A stretch of DNA of 64,000 nt from an uncultured Bacilli bacterium (GTDB taxonomy: Bacteria; Bacillota_I; Bacilli_A; RF39; UBA660): positions 18,939 through 82,938 of the forward strand of contig CAKONK010000006.1 in NCBI GenBank assembly GCA_934097085.1, given 5' to 3'. Position 1 is the first letter of the stretch, and each line of letters opens with the position of its first letter. Shown here one piece after another: positions 51,632 through 59,438 of the stretch. The position numbers and the translations under genes are program-made. The notes below the pieces were generated by a model. That model had not been told where the DNA came from, did not search any database, and was given only the letters and a program-made list of their open reading frames with translations.

Positions 51632-52492
51632 TTAAAATCTCATTTCATTTTTATATACATTATTGTATAGATCTTCAAACTTACTTTTTCTTGATATAAG
51701 CATTATATTACCAAGACCTATTAAAAATAATATTATTGAAATAATTTGAGCAACTTTAAATCCTCCGAGCATAAGTGAATCTGTTCTCATACTTTCTATT
51801 AAAAATCTTACTACTGAATAATACATTAAATAAAATGAAGTAACTGTTCCAACTTTAGTATATTTACCTCTTCGAATAAATAAAACAATGATAAACCCAA
51901 TTAAACAAAGAAGTGATTCATATAAAAATGTTGGTTCATAATATATTCCATTTATATTCATACCATTTATAATAAACTGTGGTAAATGAAGAGATTTTAA
52001 ATGCTCTAAACTAGTCGCGGCACCATGAGCCTCTTGATTAAAGAAATTTCCCCATCTACCTATGCCTTGAGCAAATAAAAGTGATGGCACGCATATATCA
52101 GTTATTCTAATAAAACGCATTTTATATTTTTTTGAGTATAGTGCAATTACAATTAAACCTGCAATTATACCACCATGAATAGCAAGCCCACCTTCCCATA
52201 TCTTAAATATTGAAAGTAAATCATTTTGATAAAGATTAAAATTAAATATTACATAATAAAGTCTTGCTCCAATTATACCTATTATGATAGCCCAAAAAGC
52301 CATATTGAATAAAAAATCTTTACTTATATTAAATTTTTTACCTTCTTTTTCAATCAAAAGAATACCCACAATTACACCAATAAGTATAAGTAGTGAATAC
52401 CATCTAACACCAAAATTTCCAATTTTAAAAACATATGCATTCATGTAATTAATTATAGCAAATAAAAAGAAAAATATAAATATTTTTTTCAT
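51632..52492 (-). CDS. lgt: Prolipoprotein diacylglyceryl transferase
   Basis: 286 residues with seven membrane helices. Lgt landmarks: VRWYSLLILIGVIVGI, the AFWAIIIGIIGARLYYVIFN segment, GGLAIHGGIIAG (HGG motif with the essential His) and RWGNFFNQEAHG. The enzyme attaches diacylglyceryl to the lipobox cysteine of prelipoproteins. The family usually starts near the MNAYVFKIG at residue 17. The 16 extra residues from ATG 52492 (weak GGTAA site) add a short hydrophobic stretch; both starts are possible. Confidence 0.94.
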   Translation of the reverse strand: MKKIFIFFFLFAIINYMNAYVFKIGNFGVRWYSLLILIGVIVGILLIEKEGKKFNISKDFLFNMAFWAIIIGIIGARLYYVIFNFNLYQNDLLSIFKIWEGGLAIHGGIIAGLIVIALYSKKYKMRFIRITDICVPSLLFAQGIGRWGNFFNQEAHGAATSLEHLKSLHLPQFIINGMNINGIYYEPTFLYESLLCLIGFIIVLFIRRGKYTKVGTVTSFYLMYYSVVRFLIESMRTDSLMLGGFKVAQIISIILFLIGLGNIMLISRKSKFEDLYNNVYKNEMRF

Positions 52493-52503
52493 ATTTTTAC
52501 CAG

Positions 52504-52551
52504 TTGATTTTTATAAAATTTTAGATATAATAGTGTTATAAACATTTGTTT
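52504..52551 (+). promoter_or_regulatory. Promoter with LexA-like palindrome before the Y-family polymerase gene
   Basis: TTGATT (52504-52509), 16-base spacer, TATAAT (52526-52531). AAACATTTGTTT (52540-52551) lies over the start point and resembles the GAAC-N4-GTTC SOS box. Confidence 0.5.
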
Positions 52552-52564
52552 GTAAGGAGGTATT

Positions 52565-53815
52565 ATGGAAAACAATCATATTATTTGTATAGATTTAAAA
52601 AGTTTTTTTGCATCTTGTGAATGTATTAGATTAAATAAAGATCCATTTTCTTATCCTCTTATTGTGGCAAATCCTAGTCAAGGTGGTGGTGCTATTACTT
52701 TAGCAGTTACTCCCTATTTAAAAACTTTAGGAGTTCCCTCAAGGGGTCGAGTTTTTGAAATACCTAAAAATATTAAATACGATATCATAATGCCTCATAT
52801 GAATTATTATATTCAAAAAAGTAAAGAAGTTGTCTCTGTTTATTTAGATTATGTTTCTAAAGAGGATTTACACATCTACTCTATTGATGAATGTTTTTTA
52901 GATGTTACTCATTATTTAAAGTTATATCAAAAAACAGATTATGAACTTGCAAAAGAAATACTTGCTAAAGTTTATGAAAAAACGCATCTTACCGCTACCG
53001 CAGGAATTGGTCCAAATATGCTTCTTGCTAAAGTAAGTATGGACATCGAGGCAAAACATACAAAAGATAATATAAGTAAATGGACTTATGCTGATGTAGA
53101 AAAGAAACTTTGGAAAATTTCTCCTTTAAGTAATATGTGGGGTATAGGCAAAAATATGGAAAGAAATTTAAATAAAATAGGTATTTTTTCAATCGAAGAT
53201 TTAGCTAAAACAAATCCCGGTATTCTAAAAGATAAGTTTGGTGTTATGGGACTTGAACTTTGGAATCATGCTAATGGTATTGATACAAGTAAAATTTCTG
53301 ATTTTAATGGACAAACAAAAGATAAATCTTATTCAAATTCACAAGTTCTATTCAAAGATTATAATGAAAAAAATATTTTTATAATTATAAATGAAATGAT
53401 TGATAACTTATGTGCTAGACTTCGCAATAGTAATAAAGAATGTCAAAACTTTGGTCTTGGAATTACATATTCAAAAAATACCCCTGGAGGATTTTATCAT
53501 AATATAAAGCTTGATAGTCCAACGGATAAAAATAATGAACTTATTAAATATGCAAGTATTATATTTGATAGATTTTATGAAGGATTACCTATAAGAAAAG
53601 TTACTGTTTGTGCTGGCAGTTTAAAAGATAAAAAAGGAACACAACTTAATCTATTTGAAAACTATGAAAATATTAAAAAAGATGATGAAATAAATTTAAC
53701 AATTGATAAAATTAAGCAAAAATATGGTAAAAATAGTGTTTTAAAAGCCTCAAGTTTACTCGAAGATTCTACAATTAAAGAAAGAAATAAAAAAGTTGGC
53801 GGTCATAATGCGTGA
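52565..53815 (+). CDS. Y-family DNA polymerase (UvrX/UmuC type)
   Basis: 416 residues: catalytic acids in CIDLKSFFASCE (Asp10) and SIDECFLDVTHY, the little finger region, and a beta-clamp binding motif QLNLF near residue 365. The absence of a LexA-type N-terminus and the partner YolD gene indicate the Firmicute UvrX/YqjW translesion polymerase group, which copies past damage with low fidelity. It is preceded by AAGGAGGT and a palindrome that may bind LexA. It overlaps the YolD gene. Confidence 0.9.
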   Translation: MENNHIICIDLKSFFASCECIRLNKDPFSYPLIVANPSQGGGAITLAVTPYLKTLGVPSRGRVFEIPKNIKYDIIMPHMNYYIQKSKEVVSVYLDYVSKEDLHIYSIDECFLDVTHYLKLYQKTDYELAKEILAKVYEKTHLTATAGIGPNMLLAKVSMDIEAKHTKDNISKWTYADVEKKLWKISPLSNMWGIGKNMERNLNKIGIFSIEDLAKTNPGILKDKFGVMGLELWNHANGIDTSKISDFNGQTKDKSYSNSQVLFKDYNEKNIFIIINEMIDNLCARLRNSNKECQNFGLGITYSKNTPGGFYHNIKLDSPTDKNNELIKYASIIFDRFYEGLPIRKVTVCAGSLKDKKGTQLNLFENYENIKKDDEINLTIDKIKQKYGKNSVLKASSLLEDSTIKERNKKVGGHNA

Positions 53816-54116
53816 CCGTGGAATGATTAAATGGATGCCATTTAATTCAGTGGTTTCTAGTAAAGAAATTATAAATAGTATTTTAAAAGACAAAAGTAAA
53901 ATAAGTATGCCAATTTTATCCGAAGAACAAAAAGATGTTAACGAACAAAAACTTCTTATTGCTTACTATAGTAAAAGTAAAATTAACATTTCATATTATC
54001 AAAATGGAAATATTAATTTAATAAATAGTTACATAAAAAAAATAGACTTTACTTATCATAAAATCTATTTTGAAAATAATACAATCTTATTTGACCAAAT
54101 TGTAAGTCTTAATTGA
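53808..54116 (+). CDS. YolD-like protein
   Basis: 102 residues beginning MRDRGMIKWMPFNSV, the YolD-family signature (DRGxxKWxPF). YolD-like proteins are co-encoded with Y-family polymerases in Bacillus and are thought to regulate them in a UmuD-like role. The ATG lies within the last codons of the polymerase gene. The C-terminal part (NISYYQNGNINLINSYIKKID) fits the family's small beta domain. Confidence 0.85.
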   Translation: MRDRGMIKWMPFNSVVSSKEIINSILKDKSKISMPILSEEQKDVNEQKLLIAYYSKSKINISYYQNGNINLINSYIKKIDFTYHKIYFENNTILFDQIVSLN

Positions 54117-54960
54117 CCATAAAAAATCTTTTTACCAAAACAACTACTAAGATAATAGCAACAAGAAGTACTACTACAGTACAAATAATTTTAACTGGTT
54201 TACTAACTTTAGGTAAGCCATTTTTGTCTGTTTCTTCTTTTTTCTCACCCTCAACAACTGGTGCTGATTCCATAATTGGTGCAGTTTGTGTTATTGTTGG
54301 TGTTACATTTTCTTGAACTGGTTGAGCTGGTGTCTCAACTACTGGAGCTTGAACTGGTTCAGCAGGAGTTTCAACTACTGGAGTTTGAACTGGTTCAGCA
54401 GGAGTTTCAACTACTGGAGTTTGAACTGGTTCAGCAGGAGTTTCAACTACTGGAATTTGTACTGGTTCAGCAGGAGTTTCAACTACTGGAGTTTGTACTG
54501 GTTCAGCAGGAGTTTCAACTACTGGAGCTTGAACTGGTTCAGCAGGAGTTTCAACTACTGGAGCTTGAACTGGTTCAGCAGGAGTTTCAACTACTGGAGC
54601 TTGTACTGGTTCAGCAGGAGTTTCAACTACTGGAGTTTGCACTGGTTCAACCGGAGTCTCAACTATTGGAGTTTGCACTGGTTCAACCGGAGTCTCAACT
54701 ACTGGAGCTTGTACAGGTTCTACAGGAGTCTCAACTACTGGAGTTTGTACAGGTTCAGCAGGAGTCTCAACTACTGGAGTTTGTACTGGTTCAGTAGGAG
54801 TCTCAACTACTGGAGTTTGTACTGGTTCAGCTGGAGTTTCAACTACTGGAGCTTGTACTGGTTCAGCAGGAGTCTCAACTACTGGAGATTCTATAGCAGG
54901 TTCAGCTACCTCCTCATTAATTTTTGGTAATTCAATTTTAAAATCGTTATTTTCTTCCAT
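54109..54960 (-). CDS. Membrane protein with a 16-unit PVVETPAEPVQ repeat
   Basis: About 283 residues. A short acidic start is followed by about 16 tandem 12-residue units of the form (A/T)PVVETPAEPVQ, a 35-residue linker and a C-terminal membrane helix (VKIICTVVVLLVAIILVVVLV). The repeat is proline-rich and acidic, so extended; with a tail-only anchor the long arm is probably cytoplasmic, or outside if inserted the other way. The underlying 36-base DNA units differ by few changes. Start ATG 54960 follows GAGGT. Function unknown; similar arms act as spacers or scaffolds. Confidence 0.75.
   Translation of the reverse strand: MEENNDFKIELPKINEEVAEPAIESPVVETPAEPVQAPVVETPAEPVQTPVVETPTEPVQTPVVETPAEPVQTPVVETPVEPVQAPVVETPVEPVQTPIVETPVEPVQTPVVETPAEPVQAPVVETPAEPVQAPVVETPAEPVQAPVVETPAEPVQTPVVETPAEPVQIPVVETPAEPVQTPVVETPAEPVQTPVVETPAEPVQAPVVETPAQPVQENVTPTITQTAPIMESAPVVEGEKKEETDKNGLPKVSKPVKIICTVVVLLVAIILVVVLVKRFFMVN
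54312..54890. repeat. 36-bp coding minisatellite
   Basis: About 16 tandem 36-bp units inside the 54109-54960 gene, varying mainly at the first residue (Ala/Thr/Ile/Ser) and at GCA/GTA/ACT in the ETPxE position. Confidence 0.9.
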
Positions 54961-55040
54961 ATCTATCATACCTCTATTATAATTATTACATAAAAAAGAA
55001 AATATTCCTAGTATAAATTGAATATTTTTTTATTTTTTAG

Positions 55041-55391
55041 TTATTTTTTTGCCTTAAAGATGATAGAAATGATAAAAGCAAAGATAATTGCACCTACTAT
55101 TGCAAGACTACTTTTATCTAAAAGTTCAGAAAAAATTCCTAAAATACCAGCATTTTCATAACCATTTATTCCAGATTGGTATAACATATTACCAAAATTC
55201 ATAATAAGTGATGTTGCACCTACTCCACATTTTTGAATTAATGTAGGATAAATTCCACAAAAGGAAAGAAGTGCTCCAACTACTGTAAAAAGTGAAGTAA
55301 TATGTCCTGGTGTAAGTTTTGTATTATCTAAAATTATTTGTCCAAGCATGCATATAAAGCCTGCGAATAAAAAAGCATTTAAATATATCAT
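55041..55391 (-). CDS. spoVAE: Stage V sporulation protein AE
   Basis: 116 residues with three to four membrane helices and the SpoVAEb pattern (NAFLFAGFICMLGQIILDNTKLTPGHITSLFTVVGA...YPTLIQKCGVGATSLIMNFG). With SpoVAC and SpoVAD it forms the channel that moves dipicolinic acid into the developing spore and out at germination. It overlaps spoVAD by four bases. The length is normal. Confidence 0.95.
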   Translation of the reverse strand: MIYLNAFLFAGFICMLGQIILDNTKLTPGHITSLFTVVGALLSFCGIYPTLIQKCGVGATSLIMNFGNMLYQSGINGYENAGILGIFSELLDKSSLAIVGAIIFAFIISIIFKAKK

Positions 55392-56362
55392 AATAACACC
55401 TCGATTTTAACTAAATGACTTATCGCAGGAATCTCTTTGCCTTGATTTACTAAAGTAGGATTATGAAGTGATCCTGAGCCCACAATTAAAATTTTCTTAT
55501 ATTTTTTATTTTTTAGTATTTTTGTAAAGAACACTAAAGGAAGACATACTGGTCCACTTCCTCCACTATATTGGGAAGTTTCTAAAAATATTTCATCACC
55601 AGCATCCATTATTTTATTAAGCCTTTCATTATAAACTTTTTCATAATACTCTTTTAAAATATTTAAACCAACTTTCCCCAAATCACCAGTTAAAATTAAA
55701 TCATAATCTTTAACTGTTTCATGAGCATTTTGTAAATAAGTATAAATTGTATCTGCACAAGCTGGAGCCATAACTGCACCCATATTATTAACGTCATTTA
55801 TTCCTAAATTTACAACTTTGCCAATTAGTCCTCCACTTACTTTAATGTTAGTTTTTTCATTTGTTAAAAGCATACTTACACAAGCAGTAAGTGTACAAGT
55901 TGCTGTTCCTTTTTTAGGACAACCATACTCAGTAGGATATCTAAATTGTCTTTCAGCAGTCAAATTATGTGAGGATGCAAGAGTAATAATATTCTTTGCA
56001 TTTTTACTTTCAATTAAGTTTGAACCCAAAAGTATTTGCAAAGGAAATCCAGCACACGCTGCATATACTCCAACAAAAGGTATATTAAAATTACTCATAG
56101 TTTGGCTTGAAACTCCTAATTGATTTATTAAATCTGTAGCAAAAACATAATCAATTTTATTTTCAGAAAGCCTTTCATTATTAAGTAAATTTTGAATAGA
56201 TACCTCTTGCATTTTAATTTCAGCATCCTCAAAAGTTTGTTTACCAAAATATAAATCATCAAATTTTAAATTAACATTAGATATTTTACTATCTTTTTCT
56301 TTAGGACCCGCTATAGTATAAAAATTTTTAATATAAACATTATTAAATTTTAAATTACCCAT
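55388..56362 (-). CDS. spoVAD: Stage V sporulation protein AD
   Basis: 324 residues of thiolase-like fold: GVYAACAGFPLQILLGSN, SSHNLTAERQFRYPTEYGCPKKGTAT and the LILTGDLGKVG block typical of SpoVAD, the dipicolinic-acid-binding subunit of the spore SpoVA channel. It overlaps spoVAC by 8 bases and spoVAE by 4. An AAGGTGG site precedes its ATG inside spoVAC. Confidence 0.95.
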   Translation of the reverse strand: MGNLKFNNVYIKNFYTIAGPKEKDSKISNVNLKFDDLYFGKQTFEDAEIKMQEVSIQNLLNNERLSENKIDYVFATDLINQLGVSSQTMSNFNIPFVGVYAACAGFPLQILLGSNLIESKNAKNIITLASSHNLTAERQFRYPTEYGCPKKGTATCTLTACVSMLLTNEKTNIKVSGGLIGKVVNLGINDVNNMGAVMAPACADTIYTYLQNAHETVKDYDLILTGDLGKVGLNILKEYYEKVYNERLNKIMDAGDEIFLETSQYSGGSGPVCLPLVFFTKILKNKKYKKILIVGSGSLHNPTLVNQGKEIPAISHLVKIEVLL

Positions 56363-56792
56363 AAAAAACCACCTTAATTAGACATAGAAAAAATGATGAT
56401 ATAATTCCATATAAAAGTACAGAACCTGCTAGTTTAAAAAAATTTGCCCCAACACCTGTAATAAGACCATCCTTTTTATATTCAAGTGCACATGATGTCA
56501 TACTATGAGCAAATCCTGTTGTAGGAATAATTAACCCACATTTTACTTTACAAACCCAATCATCAAAAAAACCAAGTCCAGTAAAAAGTGATGCTAAAAA
56601 TATTAACAAAAGACATACAATACTATAACTAATAACCTGTGAAATACCAAAACATATCATTAAAAGCTTTGATACAATTTGTCCTAATATCCCTATACCT
56701 CCACCTACTAAAAAGGCTGTAACAGCATTTTTCAATTTAGGCTCTTTAGTTTGCCAAGATTTAACTAACTTTTTATATTCTTCTTTATTCAA
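56355..56792 (-). CDS. spoVAC: Stage V sporulation protein AC, TTG start
   Basis: 145 residues with five membrane helices and family motifs (FLVGGGIGILGQ, FDDWVCKVKCGLIIPTTGFAHSM, GVGANFFKLAGSVLLYGI). SpoVAC behaves as a mechanosensitive channel in the SpoVA complex. The start is TTG at 56792, 7 bases after GGTGAT. That site lies in the 3' arm of a hairpin (ATCACCA/TGGTGAT). It follows the sigma gene by about 45 bases, as in the classic spoIIA-spoVA cluster, but spoVAA, spoVAB and spoVAF are not here. Confidence 0.94.
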   Translation of the reverse strand: MNKEEYKKLVKSWQTKEPKLKNAVTAFLVGGGIGILGQIVSKLLMICFGISQVISYSIVCLLLIFLASLFTGLGFFDDWVCKVKCGLIIPTTGFAHSMTSCALEYKKDGLITGVGANFFKLAGSVLLYGIISSFFLCLIKVVFYG

Positions 56793-56798
56793 AATAAA

Positions 56799-56830
56799 AT
56801 CACCACTATTATTATTTAATAAATGGTGAT
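56799..56830 (-). promoter_or_regulatory. Hairpin masking the spoVAC ribosome site
   Basis: ATCACCA (56824-56830 on the transcribed strand) pairs with TGGTGAT (56799-56805), and inner AT pairs extend the stem. The GGTGAT Shine-Dalgarno is buried. Confidence 0.5.
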
Positions 56831-56837
56831 ATTTATA

Positions 56838-57476
56838 CTATAAACTCAAATAATTACGCATTTTTTCAATACCTTTTTTCTCATATCTTGAAACCATTAC
56901 TTGCGACATTGAAAGTTTTCTAGCAACTTCACATTGAGTTAAATCTTCATAATATCTTGACATAATAATATTTTTTTCATCCTCGGTTAATGTGCACATA
57001 CTATTTTCAAGTTCAATTCTTTCATCAAGTGAAACATCATCCTTATTTGAAATAGTTTCATATAATGGCCTATTTTCATCATTATCAAGACTCATTATAC
57101 TTTGCCCTGCATAAACATATTCATATATTTTATTAGGATCAATTTCTAAAAAATTTGCCACAGTTTCATAACTAGGAACAACTCCATTTTTTAAAGCCAA
57201 ATTATTTTTAGTTTCTTCGATTAATTTATATACTTTTAAAATATCTTTATTTATTTTTATTTGTCTATTATTTGCTAAAGTATACATTTCTCCATATATA
57301 TATGTATAAGCAAAAGAGGTAAATTTAGCTCCATAACTTTCATCATAATTTTGATATGCTTTTAAAAGTCCTAAAACACCTGCTTGGAAAAGATCCTCTT
57401 TAGGAACATTATAAAACTTTTTAGCTATCATATAAATTAAACCAACATTCTCATTAATAATTTGTTCTTTGTTCAT
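56838..57476 (-). CDS. sigF: Sporulation sigma factor, SigF/SigG type
   Basis: 212 residues. Region 2 (LIYMIAKKFYNVPKEDLFQAGVLGLLKAYQNYDESYGAKFTSFAYTYIYGEMY), region 3 and region 4 with a helix-turn-helix (YYEDLTQCEVARKLSMSQVMVSRYEKKG) are complete. Position between a spoIIAA-like gene and spoVAC matches sigF in the spoIIA cluster, while sequence alone cannot exclude SigG. SigF drives forespore genes and is normally held by SpoIIAB; no spoIIAB is present. It begins one base after the spoIIAA-like gene. Confidence 0.88.
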   Translation of the reverse strand: MNKEQIINENVGLIYMIAKKFYNVPKEDLFQAGVLGLLKAYQNYDESYGAKFTSFAYTYIYGEMYTLANNRQIKINKDILKVYKLIEETKNNLALKNGVVPSYETVANFLEIDPNKIYEYVYAGQSIMSLDNDENRPLYETISNKDDVSLDERIELENSMCTLTEDEKNIIMSRYYEDLTQCEVARKLSMSQVMVSRYEKKGIEKMRNYLSL

Positions 57477-57477
57477 A

Positions 57478-57810
57478 TTAGACCTCGATTAACTTCATAC
57501 AAGTAAGTTCATTATCAAATTTTCTTGCACGAAAATGTTTTAATTTCCTTTCTAATCTTTTATTAACTTCACAAATATACATAACACCTTTATTAGTTTT
57601 AATTGCTTCTTCACTGTTTAATAGTGCGTCAATCCCATCTTCATCAATATCCTCAAGGTTATAAAAATTATAAACTAAATATTTTATTTTATGTTTTAAT
57701 ATTACAGGTACTAAATAATTATTTATTTTATAAGTAGACCCTCGATGAAGCATTCCATCAAGTCTTACAAAAAGTATTCCTTTATTATATTCTAAATTCA
57801 TTTTAAGCAT
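57478..57810 (-). CDS. spoIIAA: SpoIIAA-like STAS protein without the phosphorylation serine
   Basis: 110 residues of STAS fold aligned to SpoIIAA: GILFVRLDGML near the start and YLVYNFYNLEDIDEDGIDALLNSEEAIK in the centre. In SpoIIAA this region reads with a DSSG motif whose second serine (Ser58) is phosphorylated by SpoIIAB; here the corresponding residues are DEDG with no Ser or Thr. The spoIIAB gene is absent. The acidic replacement could mimic the phosphorylated state. Start ATG 57810 follows GAGGG. Position before sigF supports the assignment. Confidence 0.75.
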   Translation of the reverse strand: MLKMNLEYNKGILFVRLDGMLHRGSTYKINNYLVPVILKHKIKYLVYNFYNLEDIDEDGIDALLNSEEAIKTNKGVMYICEVNKRLERKLKHFRARKFDNELTCMKLIEV

Positions 57811-57865
57811 AATTCCCTCTTTTCTATATAATAATAAAGCACACTTTTAAAACTTTTTAAACAAC

Positions 57866-57924
57866 TTCGACAAAACATGTCAAAACATTTTTTTATATAA
57901 CATCTTATTCTACTTTTTTCGACA
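57866..57924 (-). promoter_or_regulatory. Two Spo0A-like boxes and promoter region of the spoIIA/sigF cluster
   Basis: Two exact TGTCGAA boxes on the minus strand (57866-57872, 57918-57924), the core of the Spo0A site, 52 bases apart, with TTGACA (57878-57883) between and a GTAGAATAA stretch resembling a SigH -10 at about 57905-57913. Confidence 0.6.
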
Positions 57925-57961
57925 TTTTTCGCTAAAAAAAAGAAAAGTGTTTTTTTGCTTT

Positions 57962-59215
57962 TCAAAAATTATTTAGTTTTTTTTTACAAAAATTTTCATC
58001 GTATTTATAGTTTTTACTTACTACATAATATTCAGTAGCACTCAAGCAATTTATTACATCAAAATATTTTCCTGAATAGGCAGTCATAATTTTATCATTT
58101 GAAAAATAACTTACCTTTACTAAAGAGAAAATATAGTCATTAGCATTTTCTGTATTCATTAAATCATATATATTTTCATTTTTCCCATCGAAGTGATAAA
58201 TCATATCTTTAATATTAACTAAATAATAAGTATAATTTGAATTACTAATTTTATTTATTTTATTATCTTTGATTATTTTTACATTTGTAATAAATTCTTC
58301 CTTAATAATATTTAATTTTTTTAAATCAGATTCCTTTAAAAAGTTATTTTGTAAAGCCTCTTTTAAAGAATATTTAAGGTTACCTTTTTTAATAAAACCT
58401 TCATATTTACAAAGTGAATAATAATTATCATTATTTATTTTAACTATAAATTCTTTGTTATTTTGTACACATTTTAAATTTTTATAATCAATTTTATTTT
58501 CATAGATGTTAGTAAATATTAAAAATATATAATAAATAATTACAATTATTGAAAATATCATAGATAAATAATATAAATATTTAAAAACTTTTTTATCACT
58601 TTTATAAGTTAAAAATATCTTATTAATAATACTTTTTAATTTAGATTTATAAATTATTATGTAAAATAAAACTGTTCCACCAACATTTAATATAATATCA
58701 TCAATATCAAATGAACCTAATTTAAATATGTATTGAGCACTTTCAATAATTATAGTTAAAATCAAAACACATAAAAAATAGTTTTTTACCCTTTTAAATT
58801 TATCACTTAATAAGGGTAATAATACCGCAAGTGGAGTTAACATTAAAAGATTTCCAAGAGCATTATATAAAAAAGTCCTTTTTGAATATTTAAATAAATT
58901 TATCATTGATACAAAAGGTACTAAATTATTTTCTCTTTTTAAAATATTATTTATTGTAAGATAATTTACCCTATTATTTGAAAATGTAAAGCCAATTAAC
59001 ATAGTAATATAAAGCATTAAATAATACCAAATAATCTTTTTATCTTTTTCATAGTATAATAAATAAAATAAAAGCATTAAACAAGGAAATATTATTATCA
59101 AAATATTTTCAAGTTCTTTTTTACCAGTTCCTAAATTTATATCAAATATAAACATTACTAAAACATATATTAAGCAAGATAAAATAGTTATAATTAAATT
59201 AATTTTCTTTTTCAT
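57962..59215 (-). CDS. VanZ-family membrane protein with C-terminal extension
   Basis: 417 residues. Six or so membrane helices carry the VanZ core: NLVPF near 97, ALGNLLMLTPLAVLLPLL (about 118-135) and IIIESAQYIFKLGSFDIDDIILNVGGTVLFY (about 153-184). An extra membrane helix near 212-235 and a 180-residue extracytoplasmic domain follow, which is not part of standard VanZ and is not recognised. VanZ proteins raise teicoplanin resistance in some hosts, but most homologues are of unknown role. It lies upstream of the spoIIA promoter on the same strand. Confidence 0.82.
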   Translation of the reverse strand: MKKKINLIITILSCLIYVLVMFIFDINLGTGKKELENILIIIFPCLMLLFYLLYYEKDKKIIWYYLMLYITMLIGFTFSNNRVNYLTINNILKRENNLVPFVSMINLFKYSKRTFLYNALGNLLMLTPLAVLLPLLSDKFKRVKNYFLCVLILTIIIESAQYIFKLGSFDIDDIILNVGGTVLFYIIIYKSKLKSIINKIFLTYKSDKKVFKYLYYLSMIFSIIVIIYYIFLIFTNIYENKIDYKNLKCVQNNKEFIVKINNDNYYSLCKYEGFIKKGNLKYSLKEALQNNFLKESDLKKLNIIKEEFITNVKIIKDNKINKISNSNYTYYLVNIKDMIYHFDGKNENIYDLMNTENANDYIFSLVKVSYFSNDKIMTAYSGKYFDVINCLSATEYYVVSKNYKYDENFCKKKLNNF

Positions 59216-59280
59216 AAAGCCTCATATCAATAGTATAATAATTTAAGCTTAAAAAAGCAAATAGTAAGTGTAAAATTTAT

Positions 59281-59316
59281 AAAAAAAGCCTCAATCTATA
59301 TTTGCATATAGATTGA
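59281..59316 (-). terminator. Terminator downstream of the MMPL/YhgE-like gene
   Basis: Eleven perfect base pairs around a 4-base loop, followed by TTTTTTT on the minus strand. Confidence 0.8.
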
Positions 59317-59400
59317 AGCGTTAAATCATTTATTGGCAACGCTCGCAAATAGTTTACGAGTAACTTCCTTTTTATTATATGTAAGACTTTTTCTTACATA
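59281..59400 (-). ncRNA. Candidate structured RNA or 3' UTR after the MMPL/YhgE-like gene
   Basis: On the minus strand there are successive hairpins: TATGTAAG/CTTACATA (59378-59400, 7-base loop); CTCG/CGAG (59342-59360); AACGCT/AGCGTT (59338-59343 with 59317-59322); and TCAATCTATAT/ATATAGATTGA (59291-59316) followed by seven T. The last is a terminator. The three preceding hairpins and a GC-richer core suggest an RNA of its own or a processed 3' UTR. No family is recognised. Confidence 0.4.
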
Positions 59401-59438
59401 CTTAATATAGCATTTTTTTGTTTTTTTTCTAGGTATGG

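Noticed and set aside
54312..54890. CRISPR-like array of regular 36-bp units
   Set aside because: Units are contiguous without spacers and lie in frame inside a protein gene.
54276..54930. Long plus-strand open frames with QQEFQLLE or SRSFNYWSLNWF repeats
   Set aside because: They are the opposite-strand reading of the 36-bp PVVETPAEPVQ repeat; a repeat length divisible by three keeps other frames open. No ribosome site precedes them.
59281..59400. tracrRNA of a type II CRISPR system
   Set aside because: No array, Cas gene or anti-repeat is visible; the hairpins are explained as a 3' UTR or independent RNA.
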